From: Bacteriovoracaceae bacterium UBA6153
GTDB lineage: Bacteria > Bdellovibrionota > Bacteriovoracia > Bacteriovoracales > Bacteriovoracaceae
Length of the DNA stretch: 64,000 nucleotides
Assembly: GCA_002428265.1 (NCBI GenBank)
Contig: DIUR01000003.1
Coordinates: 62,001-126,000, forward strand
Direction: 5' to 3'
In this document: positions 17,895 through 26,131 of the stretch, in pieces
How positions within the stretch are numbered: the stretch's first letter is position 1
Layout: each line of letters starts with the position of its first letter
Notes under the pieces: generated by a model
The model's input: the letters and a program-made list of their open reading frames with translations, nothing else
Databases searched by the model: none
What the model was told of the DNA's origin: nothing
Made by a program: the position numbers and the translations under genes

Positions 17895-18842
17895 TTACGG
17901 ATTGAGGATGATCTCTCCGCCCTTATTTTTCAGTCCATTTAATAACTCAGTATCTGTGCAAACTTTTTTTCCTTCAAGTTGAATAGAAGAAAGTCTTATA
18001 CTCGCATCACTTAATCCTACTGACAGGTGACCATGTTCTATAGAAGTCTCACCAGGTCTTAGTGTTCTTTGAAGCTTTTCAATGGAAAAAACCTTAAGTC
18101 TTTGTCCGTTTAGAAAGCAGTATGTCCCAGGCCATGGGTCAAGCGCTCTAATTTGATTATAGATTTTTTTGTAATCAGAATTTTTAAAATCGAGTAGTCC
18201 ATCTTCTTTCTTAAGAGTCGGAGCAAAACTTACTCCAGCTGGATCTTGAGGAGTGTAGACGAGTTTATCGTTTTGGATTTTTTCAATCAAGGCCTTCGTG
18301 CTGATGGCCGCTTGGTTTTTTAATCTATTATAGAGACTTTCGCCATTTTCATCTGGAGCGATATTGATTTCATCAAAGTGAACCAGGTCACCGGCGTCCA
18401 TTTCCTTAACCATCTTTTGAATTGAAACACCAGTTGATGTATCTCCATTTAAAAGAGCGTACTGAATAGGAGCTGCTCCTCTATATTTTGGAAGAATAGA
18501 AGTATGGATATTAAAACAGCCAAGTCTTGGCATGTTTAAAATTCTAGAGCCTAAAAATTGAGCGAAAGCTAAAACAAGAATGAAATCAATTTTCATTCCT
18601 TCCAGCTCTTCTAAGATGGCCGGTTCGCGGTTGATGTTTTCAACCTGAAAAAGTTTTATGTTGTTGGCCTTTGCAAAGTCAGCGACTGGAGGAGATTTTA
18701 ATTCTTGTCCACGTCCTGCTGGTCTGTCCGGCATAGTAATAACACCAACGAGATTGATGGCCGGGTTATTGAATAATTCCATTAGTGTGGGAACTGAAAA
18801 GTCAGGAGTTCCACAATAAACGACATTAAGTTTTTGAGTCAT
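17895..18842 (-). CDS. fmt: methionyl-tRNA formyltransferase
   Basis: 315 aa. Formylates initiator Met-tRNA. Conserved elements are VVYCGTPDFSVPTL, the basic linker DRPAGRGQELK, the catalytic FNIHTSILPKYRGAAPI with Asn/His, and MVKEMDAGDLV; the C-terminal OB-like domain follows from about 205. It overlaps the def stop by one base, the classic def-fmt arrangement that pairs addition and removal of the formyl group. Confidence 0.97.
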   Translation of the reverse strand: MTQKLNVVYCGTPDFSVPTLMELFNNPAINLVGVITMPDRPAGRGQELKSPPVADFAKANNIKLFQVENINREPAILEELEGMKIDFILVLAFAQFLGSRILNMPRLGCFNIHTSILPKYRGAAPIQYALLNGDTSTGVSIQKMVKEMDAGDLVHFDEINIAPDENGESLYNRLKNQAAISTKALIEKIQNDKLVYTPQDPAGVSFAPTLKKEDGLLDFKNSDYKKIYNQIRALDPWPGTYCFLNGQRLKVFSIEKLQRTLRPGETSIEHGHLSVGLSDASIRLSSIQLEGKKVCTDTELLNGLKNKGGEIILNP

Positions 18843-19426
18843 TATTTTTTCTTTTGTTTTTTAAGGAATTTTTTTTCAATTAGCTGCTTTTTTAAAAAGC
18901 TAAGTCTTTCGATGAAGACAATTCCGTCAAGGTGATCATTTTCGTGCTGAAGACAAACTGAAAGAAGTTCATCTGCTTCAAGAGTGTGTTGAACTCCAAA
19001 CATATCTTGATAATCAACTGTCACGAACTCAGCTCGTTTAACATCTTCATAAACACCAGGCACACTTAAGCAGCCTTCTTCATGAATAATTTCCCCGCTT
19101 TTATTTTTAAAAACAGGATTGATGAAAACCATAGGTTGAAAATCAAAAAATCTGAACTCAGTTGATCCATCTGGTAGTGTTACTTTTTCTCTTTCAAACC
19201 AGATGTCTAAAACAAAAAGTCTGATACTGTGGCCGACCTGAGGAGCAGCTAAACCAATTCCTGGAGCATGGTACATAGTAAAAAACATATCTTTGATTAA
19301 AGCACGAAGATCGTCGTTAAATTCAGTAACAGGAGCAGCAACCTTTTTAAGAACAGGTGCTGGGTATGTGGAAATTGGAAGCTTATTTCCAACTAGTTCA
19401 TAGTTTTCTAAAAAGTTTTCTTTCAT
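18842..19426 (-). CDS. def: peptide deformylase
   Basis: 194 aa from the ATG at 19426. A TTG two codons earlier is possible but has no better ribosome site. Removes the N-formyl group from nascent proteins. The three motifs are present: GIGLAAPQVG, EGCLSVPG (metal Cys) and QHENDHLDG (HExxH-type metal site). The C-terminal tail is unusually basic (KKQLIEKKFLKKQKKK), likely ribosome-binding. The gene is coupled to fmt. Confidence 0.96.
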   Translation of the reverse strand: MKENFLENYELVGNKLPISTYPAPVLKKVAAPVTEFNDDLRALIKDMFFTMYHAPGIGLAAPQVGHSIRLFVLDIWFEREKVTLPDGSTEFRFFDFQPMVFINPVFKNKSGEIIHEEGCLSVPGVYEDVKRAEFVTVDYQDMFGVQHTLEADELLSVCLQHENDHLDGIVFIERLSFLKKQLIEKKFLKKQKKK

Positions 19427-19445
19427 ACTCAATTCATATCACAAA

Positions 19446-20549
19446 TTAGCGCAATTTGCGATGGTAAATAAAGTAGCCTGCGAGGTAGGCTACGAAGATG
19501 GATGGCACCCCAAAAGTGGCGGCAATCGCTGGAATTTTACTGGTTTGCCCTAGGGTCATGAAATATGAGTAAACAAACCAATAGATGAATGTGAAGCTAA
19601 GCACGAAAGCAATATTGGCCCCGAATGAACTGTTTCTGCGGTTGGGATTAAAGAGTGCAACTGACGCTAAAATCGCCAAAACCAGGCAGGTAAATCCTGA
19701 AGAGAATTTGTCGAGAAATGTGACGTAATATTCACTATCGTTAATACCATTGGTTCTTAGTACGCTGATATAGTCGTAGAGTCTCCAGATATTTAAAGTG
19801 GAGATGTCAGCATTGATCTTTTTAAAATCCGAAATCGTTTCTTTTAATGTAAAAATTTTTTCGTGAAAGTAACTTGGTTCTGGAAAAGTTTTATTCTCTA
19901 AGTTTGTAACATGCAAGCCCTTGTCGAGCATCCAGTTATTGCCTTCAATAAATCTGGCCGAAGCAGCCGTCACTTGTTCAGAGAATTTAAAATTGCTGTC
20001 GTAATAATAAAGATTCAAATCATAAATGGTATTTTTGATTGAATCAAAAGAGCTGTATGAGAAGAAATAATCAGGGCCTTTAAACCAGATCTTTCCGGAT
20101 TTTAGAGCATTGATTGAAACAGTGCTTGTCTTAGCTTTGTTAGCAATTGCCGGATTATCAGAGTAGGTAGACTGTTTGTGTTTTGTATAAGGAACAAGGT
20201 AGCCATTAATAAAAAATAAGGCCACTCCAACCATGAGGCCAATAAATCCAATACAGATAACAAATTGTCTTCTTGAAAATCCACTGGCGAAAATAGCAGT
20301 CAGTTCATTTCTGCTTTTAAGTTTATTGATTGAAAACAATGAAGCAACTAAGCATGAAACTGGAAAAATTTTAATGAGAAACGTAGGTAACTCAAGAAGA
20401 AGATCGATCATGATGGCCTTAAGGTCGTTCGTTCCCTTTAAAAGACCAGTCAAAATATGTCCAAGAGAAAGTACCATTATCAAAATGAATACGGCCCCTA
20501 AAAAAAATGTCAGCCATTCTTTAAGAATGAGCTTTCTGATTGTGAACAT
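19446..20549 (-). CDS. LptF/LptG (YjgP/YjgQ) family permease
   Basis: 367 aa. Integral-membrane half of the LptBFG lipopolysaccharide exporter family. The pattern is three N-terminal helices (about 10-32, 50-75, 95-118), a large periplasmic beta-jellyroll-like region (about 130-265), and three C-terminal helices, ending HRKLR. The start of the family (IRKLILKEWLTFFLGAVFIL) is clear. I cannot tell LptF from LptG by eye. The start lies within the end of the upstream gene (29-base overlap), so it is translationally coupled. Confidence 0.85.
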   Translation of the reverse strand: MFTIRKLILKEWLTFFLGAVFILIMVLSLGHILTGLLKGTNDLKAIMIDLLLELPTFLIKIFPVSCLVASLFSINKLKSRNELTAIFASGFSRRQFVICIGFIGLMVGVALFFINGYLVPYTKHKQSTYSDNPAIANKAKTSTVSINALKSGKIWFKGPDYFFSYSSFDSIKNTIYDLNLYYYDSNFKFSEQVTAASARFIEGNNWMLDKGLHVTNLENKTFPEPSYFHEKIFTLKETISDFKKINADISTLNIWRLYDYISVLRTNGINDSEYYVTFLDKFSSGFTCLVLAILASVALFNPNRRNSSFGANIAFVLSFTFIYWFVYSYFMTLGQTSKIPAIAATFGVPSIFVAYLAGYFIYHRKLR

Positions 20550-21252
20550 ATGGCCTTATAAAAAAAATAAAAGTTGATAATAGCGGGCGAGCAATAAAAG
20601 TATTAAATAGGTTTTTGGCCGCAGGTCTGGCCTCTAGGTAATTAACTAAAGCGGGTGAGTATGCATAGTAGAAGTCGATGAAGTCTAATCCTAGATTATA
20701 TTTCGCAATTTTTAATTTAAAGTGCCTAAGCGTTTCAGTTTTTTCATGTTCAAAACCAAAACACATCGTGGCCACATAACAGCGTTTTGCACTGATTTGA
20801 ATTTTTTGATAAGCAGCTTCAAAAGCCTTTAGGTTATGAGCTTGTTTTTTATTGTTAAACTTTCTTATGATCTGAGCGTTGACGTGTTGGTACTTAAAAC
20901 CGATAGAGAATTTAGTGAATTGTTCTAAACATCTGAAACAATCACGTTGTAGGTTGGGACTTCTGTCATAGGCCTTGGCAAGATCCCAGTAAGCATGGCT
21001 GATTAATAAAAGTTCAGTCATATCTTTTTCAGCATCAAAAAAAGTTGGTGAGAGTCTGTCTTCAGTTGTATCGAAATAAAGAGCAAGAATCCCCAGGTAT
21101 TTATTATAAGAATCTACTCCCTGGGCCATTCGGTCTTCTTTAACAAAGGCCTGAGCACGTTTTAGGTGAGCAAGTCGCGTACGATAAAGCTCTACAACCT
21201 GTTCGCGCTTTCTATCGTCTTTTAATTCTTTGGATTCTTTTTTCTTTGCCAA
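20521..21252 (-). CDS. hypothetical cytoplasmic helical protein
   Basis: 243 aa from a TTG at 21252, supported by AGGA seven bases upstream. The sequence is strongly basic at the N-terminus (KKKESKELKDDRKREQ), then TPR-like helices (LYRTRLAHLKRAQAFVKEDR). A Cys/His-bearing middle (CYVATMCFGFEHEKTETLR) resembles the CFE-x-E-T region shared by many CFI-box proteins of unknown role, and the C-terminus is amphipathic. It overlaps the permease gene and may work with it. No firm family. Confidence 0.6.
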   Translation of the reverse strand: MAKKKESKELKDDRKREQVVELYRTRLAHLKRAQAFVKEDRMAQGVDSYNKYLGILALYFDTTEDRLSPTFFDAEKDMTELLLISHAYWDLAKAYDRSPNLQRDCFRCLEQFTKFSIGFKYQHVNAQIIRKFNNKKQAHNLKAFEAAYQKIQISAKRCYVATMCFGFEHEKTETLRHFKLKIAKYNLGLDFIDFYYAYSPALVNYLEARPAAKNLFNTFIARPLLSTFIFFIRPYVHNQKAHS

Positions 21253-21270
21253 ATTTTCTTCCTGATTAAA

Positions 21271-22164
21271 TTAGAATCTTAATGAAACAGAAAATGAGGC
21301 CTCTTTTATTTTAGATTCTGCGCGAGCGAGAACCGGGTTCGGATCTTGTTTGGTGTTTTTAAGAGCGAACTCAAAAGCTAATTTTGGTTGAATCCATGCT
21401 AGTCCCATCCCGTTACCTTTTTCTTCGCGCTCTTTATCCTTGAAAGCTCCGAAACGAAGATAAAAGTCGTTTAATACTCTTACTTGAACAGCGCCACGGT
21501 AGAGTAGAGAGTCAGAGATTTCTTCTGCTTTCCAGTTTGCACCAAGGTCAAATGAAAGAGTCACATAATCTACAAAGGCACGTTGAAATCCAACGTAAGC
21601 TTTTGTAGCGTCACCTTTTGAATCAAATGCATCATAAGCAACAATACCAAGAGATGTTTGCGCATCAATAGCGTGAGTAACACCGAACACTGTTTGGTAA
21701 TAATCGATTTTGTCACCAGAGATAGTGTTCTCATCTTTTGTTTTTCTGATACTCGCACCAAAGGCAGATTGTTTACTCAGCGGACTTGAAGTCGAAAGAC
21801 CCCAGCGAGAACGCTTCATAACACCTTCTTCCTGGTGAACATAACTTAGTGATCCGCTAAGACTTGGATTTCCATCAGCAAGAACAACACCCGTGTTTTT
21901 TGGTTTTTGAACCACATTGCCAGCAGCATCTTTATATTCAGGCATGTCTCTTTGAAAATATGCACTTCCCTGATTAAAAAATGCCAAGCTTGCCGGATTT
22001 AAAAAGGCCGACTCTTCCATGAAGATTCCAGCAACGCCAGTGCTACCAGCAGACTTTAAATGAGTTGTTTCAAATTCATGCATCTTTGCATGGGCCGATG
22101 TGGTCATGAAAGAAGTCATAAAAAGTGACGTTATGAAAAAAGATTTTTTGATTTGATTGCGAAT
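21271..22164 (-). CDS. outer-membrane barrel protein, probable AUU start
   Basis: The first ordinary start (ATG at 22119) gives 282 aa with half a signal peptide and no ribosome site. Fifteen codons upstream an ATT at 22164-22162 follows AAAAGGA by 9 bases and yields a complete signal peptide (basic IRNQIKKSFF, hydrophobic core, cleavage at SAHA). No ATG, GTG or TTG lies in frame above 22119. The mature protein has the GVAGIFMEESAFLNPASLAF block seen in FadL-like or lineage-specific barrels, alternating strands, and ends SFSVSLRF. It is divergent from galU with under 50 bases between. Either boundary is possible. Confidence 0.65.
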   Translation of the reverse strand: MRNQIKKSFFITSLFMTSFMTTSAHAKMHEFETTHLKSAGSTGVAGIFMEESAFLNPASLAFFNQGSAYFQRDMPEYKDAAGNVVQKPKNTGVVLADGNPSLSGSLSYVHQEEGVMKRSRWGLSTSSPLSKQSAFGASIRKTKDENTISGDKIDYYQTVFGVTHAIDAQTSLGIVAYDAFDSKGDATKAYVGFQRAFVDYVTLSFDLGANWKAEEISDSLLYRGAVQVRVLNDFYLRFGAFKDKEREEKGNGMGLAWIQPKLAFEFALKNTKQDPNPVLARAESKIKEASFSVSLRF

Positions 22165-22212
22165 GTTGCTAATTCCTTTTAAAATTAATATTAGCTTTAA
22201 AAGGAAATTATA

Positions 22213-23100
22213 ATGAAAATCAGACGCGCCGTCATCCCTGTTGCTGGAAAAGGAACAAGATTTTTACCTGCAACGAAACAAGTCCCTAAAGAAATGATTC
22301 CAATCATCAATCTTCCAATGATTCACTACGTGGTTGAGGAAGCAATTTTGTCAGGTATTGAGCAAGTTATTTTTATAACTTCATCTGGAAAAAATGCGAT
22401 TGAAGATTATTTTGATAGAAACATTGATCTTGAAGATTTCCTTTATAAAAATGGAAAACTCAAAGAGCTTGAGCTTGTTCAACAAATTGGAAAAATGGTT
22501 GAAGTAACTTCAATCCGCCAAAAAGAACAATTGGGTTTAGGACATGCCGTCTTATGCGCAAAAGATGTTGTCGGAAACGAGCCATTTGCTGTTATTCTGG
22601 GAGATGAAATCGTCCGCGGTCCAAATCCTGTGACTAAGCAGTTAATAGAAGTCTCGCAAAAAAATAATAATGCTAACGTCATTGGTGTTATGGAAATTGA
22701 TCCTCAGGAAACTTATAAATACGGTGTCGTAAAAGGTAAGTATAACGAAGGATCAAAAACAACGATGAGAATGGATACAATGGTTGAAAAACCAAAGCCA
22801 GAAGATGCTCCGTCAAATTTGGCGACACCTGGTAGATACATTTTCCGTCCAGAAATTTTTGATGCACTAAAAGTTATTCCTAAGGGAGTTGGTGGTGAGT
22901 ATCAATTAACAGATGCAATCAACCTTCTTGCTCGTGAAAGTGAAGTGTATGCACATCTTTTTGAAGGAAGCAGATTTGATACAGGAAATATCGAAGGGTA
23001 TTTAAATGCTACAATTGAATTTGCATTGATGAACAAAGATTCTGAAGCGATGATGAGAAAACTCATTAAAGAAAAAATGCTTAAGTACAATATTAAATAG
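22213..23100 (+). CDS. galU: UTP-glucose-1-phosphate uridylyltransferase
   Basis: 295 aa. Makes UDP-glucose for polysaccharide and glycolipid synthesis. Signature loop VIPVAGKGTRFLPATKQVPK, then IEDYFDR, GLGHAVLCAK, VILGDEIV, KYGVVKG, MVEKPKPEDAPSNLA and FDTGNIEGYL, all GalU-specific. AAAAGGA precedes the ATG. The following secreted-protein gene begins 10 bases after the stop. Confidence 0.97.
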   Translation: MKIRRAVIPVAGKGTRFLPATKQVPKEMIPIINLPMIHYVVEEAILSGIEQVIFITSSGKNAIEDYFDRNIDLEDFLYKNGKLKELELVQQIGKMVEVTSIRQKEQLGLGHAVLCAKDVVGNEPFAVILGDEIVRGPNPVTKQLIEVSQKNNNANVIGVMEIDPQETYKYGVVKGKYNEGSKTTMRMDTMVEKPKPEDAPSNLATPGRYIFRPEIFDALKVIPKGVGGEYQLTDAINLLARESEVYAHLFEGSRFDTGNIEGYLNATIEFALMNKDSEAMMRKLIKEKMLKYNIK

Positions 23101-23110
23101 GGTCATCTTT

Positions 23111-24046
23111 ATGAAGAAGTTACTTTTCAAAGCTCTCCTGGTCTTCACTGTTTCTATGCCAGTCTATTCTTCGGTTCCAACAGAAGAAGGATTACTGAGA
23201 AATTTAAACAATGCAGATCTTCCAGGTCAGTTCATTACTGTTAAAATGATGGTTCAGTCGTTAACAGAAGCTGATAAGAGTGAGTATTTAAAGCTACAAA
23301 TTGCTTTAGATGGAAATAACGTAGGACTTCTTCAAACTGTTTATTCAAACGGCCAGATGATGAACTCACAAATTAAGAGTGTTAAATATTTTCCAGATCT
23401 TCTTAGTGCCATCAGACGAGAAAAATCTCCAGAAAAAAGTATGTTTTACGGCATCTTAATGATGCTTACGACAAACAAGTCTCAAGGGGTAGAAGCTTTT
23501 CTTGAAAAAAACGGTGTGAATGTTGTTAAGAATAAAACAATACTCAATGAAGAGAAATTAAAACTCTTGCGTGCTTACAGGTCTCACCTTGTTAATAACA
23601 AAGGTAAGGGAGACGCGGGTTCACCATTGAATCCGGATGATCCCAAAGCTAAAGAGCGTGTTTTAGATTTATTCAGATCAAACACTTTTAAGCGTGCTAA
23701 AAATATTGAGCTTGTAAAAAAAGATAATGAGTTCATGTGGAAAGTCGACTGGAAGTCTGCGCTGGGATTTTTCTCAAACGAAGAAAGACACTTCAGGGCC
23801 CTGGATTATGCAACTCCGGATGCACAGGTAAAAATCGAAGCTAATAATTACCTTCTATTTAATGGAACAAATGAACTTCCTAAATTCCTGAACGTTAAAG
23901 ATACAGCAGGACAGCTTTATAAAGTGCAGACATTGGGTCTGGACATCAAGCGAGCAGACAAACGATTAGTAGAAAGCTATGAAGAGCTTAAGAAAGCTCC
24001 AGTTCCGGCAGCTGAGCAGACTGATATTTATTCGTTTCTCTTTTAA
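23111..24046 (+). CDS. secreted hypothetical protein
   Basis: 311 aa. A signal peptide (MKKLLFKALLVFTVSMPVYS) leads to a mostly helical mature protein with no cysteine in the part I can see and no motif that I recognise. The middle region is rich in Lys/Asn (NNKGKGDAGSPLNPDD) and the end is DIYSFLF. It lies between galU and priA with short gaps (10 and 6 bases), which suggests co-transcription more than shared function. Confidence 0.65.
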   Translation: MKKLLFKALLVFTVSMPVYSSVPTEEGLLRNLNNADLPGQFITVKMMVQSLTEADKSEYLKLQIALDGNNVGLLQTVYSNGQMMNSQIKSVKYFPDLLSAIRREKSPEKSMFYGILMMLTTNKSQGVEAFLEKNGVNVVKNKTILNEEKLKLLRAYRSHLVNNKGKGDAGSPLNPDDPKAKERVLDLFRSNTFKRAKNIELVKKDNEFMWKVDWKSALGFFSNEERHFRALDYATPDAQVKIEANNYLLFNGTNELPKFLNVKDTAGQLYKVQTLGLDIKRADKRLVESYEELKKAPVPAAEQTDIYSFLF

Positions 24047-24052
24047 TTAAGA

Positions 24053-26053
24053 ATGGAAAAAACTCTCTTTCTCGTAGCGGTGAATACACCCTTTAATTCT
24101 TCTATGCTCACTTATAGTGCGGACGCTGAACTTGCGTCCAAAATAGAAAAAGGGTCGCTCGTTAAGGTTCCTCTTGGAAAGAGATCAGTTGATGGATGTG
24201 TTTGGCAGAAGTCTACTGAGCAAAACATTGATCTAAAAAAAATCAAAGATATTCAATCAGTAAGTGATGAGCTTTCTTTATCCAAAGAAGAGTGTGAACT
24301 CTTTCAATGGATGGCCAGTTATTATCATTACCCGTTAGGACAGCTTATTTTTGATGTGCTCCCTGGTTTTTTAAAAAGACCGAGAAAGTTAAATTTTGAC
24401 CAAGGTAAAGACACACCTAATCCATTTACTTTGAATCCAGATCAACAAAACGTAGTCGATAAAATCACAGCCGCTGGATTTGATAAATTTACCAAGTCTT
24501 TAGTTCACGGTGTGACAGGAGCAGGAAAAACTCTTATTTATCTGGATCTCATTCAAAAGATTATTGCAGAAAAAAAATCAGTCCTTTTTTTGCTTCCAGA
24601 AATTAACTTAACACCACAGTTTTTAAAAACTTTTGAAACCTATTTGAATGTCCCCATCTATTCATACAATAGCTCTATCAGTAACTCTGATAAGTTTGGA
24701 TTATGGAAACTTTTACAAGAAGACTCGAGCCCTAAGCTTATTCTTGGTGTAAGAAGCAGTATATTTCTTCCGATTAAAAACTTGGGTCTCGTGATTGTCG
24801 ATGAGGAGCATGATCAGTCTTTTAAACAAGATGATAGATGCACTTACAATGCTAGAGACATTGCGATTAAAAGGGCCTCGTTACTAAAAATTCCTGTTGT
24901 TTTAGGATCTGCTACACCGATGGTAGAGACTTATAAAGCATTTGTAGGAACTCCTAATTATTATCCGCTGGAAAAAAGAGCTCAAGAAGCAAAACTTCCA
25001 GACATTGAATTAGTTGATATGCGCGGAAGAGGCAGAGTTGAATCTGAAAAAGAACTCTGGCCTTATAGTAGTGAAAGTGTTTTTAAAATAAAAAAGGCAC
25101 TCGAGCGAGATGAGCAGGTCTTGGTTTTTATCAACAGGCTTGGGTATGCAAGCTATCTTCAGTGTAATTCTTGTGGACACCAGTTCTCATGTCCAAATTG
25201 CAGTACGAATTTAAAATATTTCAAAAGAAGAAGTGAGCTTGTCTGTCAGACTTGTGAGTTTAAAATGCCTGAGCCGGAAATGTGCCCAGAATGCATGAAC
25301 ATTCAATTAACGCCTAAAGGTTTTGGAACAGAAAAAGCTCACGATGCACTTAAAAACTTATTTCCAGACAAGGTTATTGAGCGATTTGATAGAGATGAAA
25401 TTAAAACCTTCATTAAGCTTGAAGAAACACTCAATCTTTTTCACGACAAAAAAATTGATATTTTAGTAGGCACTCAAATGCTCTCTAAGGGACACAATTT
25501 TGAAAACGTAAACCTGGTTATTATCCTGGGAATTGATTCGCAATTAAATTTTCCTGATTTCAGATCCAATGAGCGCGTCTATCAAACATTAACTCAGGTA
25601 AGTGGGAGAGCGGGGCGTTTCGGAAAAAAAGCAGAAGTTCTTGTCCATACTTTAGCCCCTGAAAATAAAATTTTCTCATATCTTCAAAATCACTCTTTTG
25701 ATGACTTCTATAAAGATGAGATCCCTTTAAGGGTTATGTGCTCATCACCACCGGTTAAAAAAATCATCCTTATATACTTCAATGGAAAAAGTCAGGCAGA
25801 AGTTATTAAGGAGAGCTCTGAGCAAAGTGAAAAACTAAGAGATATGGCCTACAACCACTTTAAAGGTGTTGATATTCTGGGGCCTAGGCCCTCGATGATT
25901 GAAAAAAAGGTGAACAAGTTTACTTGGTCTTTAATGATTAGAAGTGATGATTTAAACCAACTTCATAACCTGATAAACTCTTTTAGCAAAAACTACCGCC
26001 CACCTCATTCTATCTCTCTGAAAATAGATGTAGATCCGTATTATTTTGATTAA
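24053..26053 (+). CDS. priA: primosomal protein N' (replication restart helicase PriA)
   Basis: 666 aa. Reloads the replisome at stalled forks. Visible: N-terminal 3'-end-binding domain; Walker A GVTGAGKT; DEEH box (VIVDEEHDQSFKQ); the zinc region with paired cysteines (CNSCGHQFSCPNC, CQTC, CPEC); and helicase motifs (LVGTQMLSKGHNF, QVSGRAGRFGKK). Length is a little short of the E. coli protein. No good ribosome site is seen, so translation may be coupled to the gene before it. Confidence 0.96.
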   Translation: MEKTLFLVAVNTPFNSSMLTYSADAELASKIEKGSLVKVPLGKRSVDGCVWQKSTEQNIDLKKIKDIQSVSDELSLSKEECELFQWMASYYHYPLGQLIFDVLPGFLKRPRKLNFDQGKDTPNPFTLNPDQQNVVDKITAAGFDKFTKSLVHGVTGAGKTLIYLDLIQKIIAEKKSVLFLLPEINLTPQFLKTFETYLNVPIYSYNSSISNSDKFGLWKLLQEDSSPKLILGVRSSIFLPIKNLGLVIVDEEHDQSFKQDDRCTYNARDIAIKRASLLKIPVVLGSATPMVETYKAFVGTPNYYPLEKRAQEAKLPDIELVDMRGRGRVESEKELWPYSSESVFKIKKALERDEQVLVFINRLGYASYLQCNSCGHQFSCPNCSTNLKYFKRRSELVCQTCEFKMPEPEMCPECMNIQLTPKGFGTEKAHDALKNLFPDKVIERFDRDEIKTFIKLEETLNLFHDKKIDILVGTQMLSKGHNFENVNLVIILGIDSQLNFPDFRSNERVYQTLTQVSGRAGRFGKKAEVLVHTLAPENKIFSYLQNHSFDDFYKDEIPLRVMCSSPPVKKIILIYFNGKSQAEVIKESSEQSEKLRDMAYNHFKGVDILGPRPSMIEKKVNKFTWSLMIRSDDLNQLHNLINSFSKNYRPPHSISLKIDVDPYYFD

Positions 26054-26131
26054 GTATTAAAGAAAATCCAAAAATATTCCGTTAATACGATGAGTACTAG
26101 AAAAATCACCCTTGTCCTCAAAGGAATGACT

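Noticed and set aside
22175..22204. Inverted repeat CCTTTTAAA...TTTAAAAGG between galU and the barrel gene
   Set aside because: Explained by two divergent genes that each carry an AAAAGGA ribosome site.
26090..26131. Upstream ATG giving a longer secreted protein
   Set aside because: It would place 14 extra residues before a complete signal peptide, and the internal ATG has AAGGA at ideal spacing.
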